DNA from: Polyangium sp. 15x6 | Lineage (GTDB): Bacteria; Myxococcota_A; Polyangia; Polyangiales; Polyangiaceae | Direction: 5' to 3' | Length of the DNA stretch: 64,000 nt | Assembly (NCBI RefSeq): GCF_029960785.1 | Contig: NZ_JASBQE010000050.1 | Location: 1 to 64,000 of the forward strand | Part shown: positions 62,105-64,000 of the stretch, in pieces | How positions within the stretch are numbered: position 1 is the stretch's first letter | How the letters are laid out: each line of letters begins with the position of its first letter | Notes under the pieces: generated by a model | What the model was told of the DNA's origin: nothing | What the model saw: only the letters and a program-made list of their open reading frames with translations | The model's database searches: none | Program-made: the position numbers and the translations under genes

Positions 62105-62629
62105 ATGCATCCTGCATTCGTGGCGTGGTGGCACGCGGGCCGAGGCGGCTCGTGTGGCCCCGAGGGGTGGTCCGGCGGTCGTCGTGCTTGGTTCGGAGGC
62201 GGCTGCGGCCCCGGCAGAGGCGGCGGCCATGGGCACGGGGGCGGCGACGATCTGCCCGGCGGCTCCGATTTCGACGGAGCGGGCGGCGGCAACTTCGGCG
62301 TGCGCCGGCCGCTGCGATTCTTGGCCCATCGGCTGGAGCTCGACGACGGACAAATCGCGGAGCTCGCGACGATCCTGGACGAGCTGAAAATCGAGCGGGC
62401 GCAGGCCGCGGTGGATCATCGGCGCTCGACGAGCGCGTTCGCCGACGCGGTGATTGGCGAGAAGATCGACGATGCGCGGCTCGAGGAGATCCGCGCGGAT
62501 CGGGTGAAGAGCGCCGAGCGGCTGCAGGCGTCGGTGGTGCGCGCGATCGGGCGCATTCACGCGATTCTGTCGGCCGAGCAGCGGAAGAAGCTCGCGTATC
62601 TCCTGCGAACGGGCGCGCTCGCCATCTGA
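62105..62629 (+). CDS. Spy/CpxP-like (LTXXQ-type) protein, no signal peptide
   Basis: 174 aa. ATG 62105 is set by GAGGAGGAGTGAAC. Residues 15-65 are Gly/His/Trp-rich (RRAWFGGGCGPGRGGGHGHG) and could bind metal. From about 70 on there is the helical Spy/CpxP region (RPLRFLAHRLELDDGQIAEL; ILSAEQRKKLAYLL), whose two repeats are similar to the LTXXQ type. These proteins usually sit in the periplasm and chaperone proteins or sense metal, but here no export signal precedes the fold. It may be cytosolic, or the start may lie elsewhere. Confidence 0.65.
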   Translation: MHPAFVAWWHAGRGGSCGPEGWSGGRRAWFGGGCGPGRGGGHGHGGGDDLPGGSDFDGAGGGNFGVRRPLRFLAHRLELDDGQIAELATILDELKIERAQAAVDHRRSTSAFADAVIGEKIDDARLEEIRADRVKSAERLQASVVRAIGRIHAILSAEQRKKLAYLLRTGALAI

Positions 62630-62641
62630 TGTCCCCGACCT

Positions 62642-62667
62642 GTGTGGGGGGCTCCGGCCCCCCGCAC
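62642..62667. terminator. 10-bp GC hairpin after the Spy/CpxP-like gene
   Basis: GTGTGGGGGG (62642-62651) pairs with CCCCCCGCAC (62658-62667), one T-G wobble, around CTCCGG. It lies 12 nt after the stop. There is no T-run. Confidence 0.45.
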
Positions 62668-62707
62668 GCTTCTTCCATTGCACGCTCGGCGCTGGCAAAG
62701 GGTTTTC

Positions 62708-62903
62708 ATGAGCAAACCCGTCATCGCCGTCGTGGGCGCGGCTCCGGCGTGGGCCTCGCCGTGGCCCGCCGGTTCAGCGCGAAGGCATTGGCGCCGCCCT
62801 GATCGCGCGTCGCCCCGGAGCCCTCGACGAATACGTCTCCGAGCTCCAGCGCACGCAACCTCGCTCGCGGCTGACCAGCCCGCAGTTGCGACAGGCCATG
62901 TGA
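62708..62903 (+). pseudogene. Decayed short-chain dehydrogenase (SDR) gene
   Basis: ATG 62708 opens MSKPVIAVVGA. Then one lost base moves the frame to GSGVGLAVARRFSAK. A second lost base moves it to GIGAALIARRPGALDEYVSELQ, ending at TGA 62901-62903. Restoring one G at each place gives a continuous SDR start with the GxxxGxG cofactor motif and RRPGALDEYV, like SDR family oxidoreductases. The frame then ends after about 65 codons, whereas SDRs have about 250. It is a remnant; sequencing errors in G-runs could explain the two gaps but not the short length. Confidence 0.65.
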
Positions 62904-62926
62904 AGCTCGAAGCCGGACCTCCGATG

Positions 62927-63682
62927 CTATCGCCCGCCCGCGCTCGGCTTTCCTCCCTTGCAAACGCAGATATCGGGGAACCTCGTCGGATCGGTCTGGA
63001 TCCATCCCCTTCCCTTGCAGATCTCGCATACCGCAGGACGTGGAGGTGGCGCCGGCGGCAGGACCGGCGGCGCGGCCGTACCACCCGGCGGCGCCTTCGT
63101 CGCGCGCCGTTTTCGCCATTCGAAGGGCTCGATCTCGATCCGGCTCCGCACGTCTCCACCCCACGAGACGGGCACGCCGTGATGCTTCAGCACGTGCACG
63201 ATCTCCCGTCCAATCGCCTCTCCCCCGCCCGCCTCGTCCCCGTAGGCGGTGAATGCGAGGCGCAAGCCGCCACCTTCGAGAGCCCGCTCGAGGTCTTGCC
63301 GGTGATAGAACGCGCTGCCCCGCGCCTCGCGGTCGCCGCTCATGGCATCGATGAGCTCTGCCCCTTCCTGCAGGGTGGACCCGAGCGCCTGCGCGGTGAC
63401 GATCCCGCGCGCGTCGAGGTCGTCGAAGGCGCTGTCGAGGCGATCGTTGATCGTGCGATCACCCCACGTCGCCTCCTCTCGCGCCCGAGCCTCGAGGCCC
63501 ACCTTCACGCGCGCGGCGAACTCCTCGAATAGGGCGGGAAACGGCTCACCGAGCTCGACCTCGATGATCTCTTCGAGCGCTTCGAGGATGTTCGCTTCGT
63601 CGTAGACCCCAGCGCGGCAGTCGACGTCGACGACGCGCTCGAGCCACTCCCGGCACTGCGCGATGGCTTCTTCCGTGGGCAT
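62927..63682 (-). CDS. DUF6891-like protein with C-terminal zinc-ribbon-type Cys
   Basis: 251 aa from ATG 63682 (MPTEEAIAQCREWL). The middle has GDRTINDRLDSAFDDLDARGIVT, AFYHRQDLERALEGGGLRLAF and AIGREIVHVLKHHGVPVSW, the pattern I know from DUF6891. After a Pro-rich linker, CEICKGRGWI and DICVCKGG give two Cys pairs like a small zinc ribbon. No signal peptide or membrane span is seen. The role is unknown. Confidence 0.7.
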   Translation of the reverse strand: MPTEEAIAQCREWLERVVDVDCRAGVYDEANILEALEEIIEVELGEPFPALFEEFAARVKVGLEARAREEATWGDRTINDRLDSAFDDLDARGIVTAQALGSTLQEGAELIDAMSGDREARGSAFYHRQDLERALEGGGLRLAFTAYGDEAGGGEAIGREIVHVLKHHGVPVSWGGDVRSRIEIEPFEWRKRRATKAPPGGTAAPPVLPPAPPPRPAVCEICKGRGWIQTDPTRFPDICVCKGGKPSAGGR

Positions 63683-63784
63683 CGGGCAGCTACGGTACCG
63701 ACCGCTGCGGTGCTCGGTCAACGGCGCCGCTAGAGGGAAGATCGCTTCGCGATTTTCCGAGCATCGAACCGGTCGATGCTTTAG

Positions 63785-64000
63785 CTAACGGCTGAGGTAT
63801 CGCGTCTCGCCCACGTCGAGGATCCAGAGATTGTCCTCGGCGCCGCCTTCGGCCTGCCACGCCGCGCGCGCCCGCTCGGGCGGCTCGCCGATCGGCTCGT
63901 CCGTCAGCTTGAACGTCCCCCAATGCATGGCCACGAAATGCTTCGCGCATAGCATCTTCGCGGCCAGCGCCGCCTCCTCGGGCCCCATGTGCTGCGGCTC
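63785..64000 (-). CDS. MBL-fold metallo-hydrolase (UlaG/NAPE-PLD-like), C-terminal end
   Basis: Only the last 71 or so residues are inside the window; the frame runs off the right edge (reading EPQHMGPEEAA there). HFVAMHWGTFKLTDEPIGEPP carries the late metal-binding His of the beta-lactamase-like fold and the typical end of UlaG/NAPE-PLD-like hydrolases. These cleave phosphodiester or lactone bonds with two zinc ions. The substrate cannot be judged from this part. Confidence 0.7.
   Translation of the reverse strand, partial: EPQHMGPEEAALAAKMLCAKHFVAMHWGTFKLTDEPIGEPPERARAAWQAEGGAEDNLWILDVGETRYLSR

Overview
The window is very GC-rich and reads as chromosome of a large-genome myxobacterium (Myxococcota, most like the Polyangium/Sorangium group). 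This rests on eukaryotic-type Ser/Thr kinases next to PEGA/TPR proteins, many Cys-anchored lipoproteins, MYXO-CTERM-like tails (Cys, one membrane span, Arg cluster), DUF2330, hybrid histidine kinases with GAF/PAS stacks, and strong use of CTC for Leu. The lineage call is inference from gene content; no rRNA is present. I saw no tRNA, CRISPR array or insertion sequence.

Layout. 1-650: the start of a DUF5694-type gene with CTG-rich codon use unlike the rest, cut off at about 640 (foreign insert or assembly junction). 700-3.5 kb: Ser/Thr kinase and PEGA/TPR outer-membrane-type protein. 3.6-10.6 kb: overlapping addB-addA recombination nuclease-helicase pair. 10.6-11.2 kb: two hairpins and a six-unit 42-43 bp tandem repeat. 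11.2-15.2 kb: EAL-CBS protein, phospholipase D, Cys-rich lipoprotein. 15.1-17.0 kb: a scrambled locus of kinase and kelch-type fragments with an inverted segment. 17.1-22.3 kb: DUF2330 protein, broken GAF/histidine kinase, short MurE-like ligase, nucleotide-transporter-like protein. 22.2-28.4 kb: large hybrid histidine kinase, epimerase, hydrolase, radical SAM protein. 28.7-35.5 kb: two paralogous NlpC/P60-like lipoproteins, flavoprotein, OPT transporter, beta-helix-type lipoprotein. 35.4-36.8 kb: MerR regulator and methyltransferase around a shared operator. 36.8-41.7 kb: a four-gene signalling operon (RsbR-type STAS, receiver, HisKA-receiver, and an NCS1-permease/Cys-cluster/histidine-kinase fusion). 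42-47.7 kb: NMT1-type binding lipoprotein, redoxin, second 42-bp tandem repeat, small proteins, ABC exporter, lipoprotein. 48.0-53.7 kb: a likely electron-transfer module. 53.7-64 kb: secreted proteins, thiE, holB, an FG-GAP/PQQ-like MYXO-CTERM protein, GH16-like protein, Spy/CpxP-like protein, a decayed SDR gene, DUF6891 protein and the end of an MBL-fold hydrolase.

The most unusual system is 47990-53679. One protein carries a NirB-like FAD/NAD domain, a BFD-type [2Fe-2S] domain, about 550 residues of low-complexity repeat and a five-helix membrane domain with paired histidines. It is followed directly by a cytochrome with ten CxxCH motifs plus one CX4CH, and by a Tll0287/DUF3365-like heme lipoprotein. 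Together they could carry electrons from NAD(P)H across the inner membrane to periplasmic hemes. The second is the permease-histidine kinase fusion with an 8-Cys cluster, encoded with stressosome-like STAS and receiver proteins.

Several loci are decayed (DUF5694 fragment, kinase/kelch scramble, GAF-kinase, SDR, one lipoprotein), so the window mixes stable housekeeping genes (holB, thiE, addAB) with fast-changing accessory DNA.
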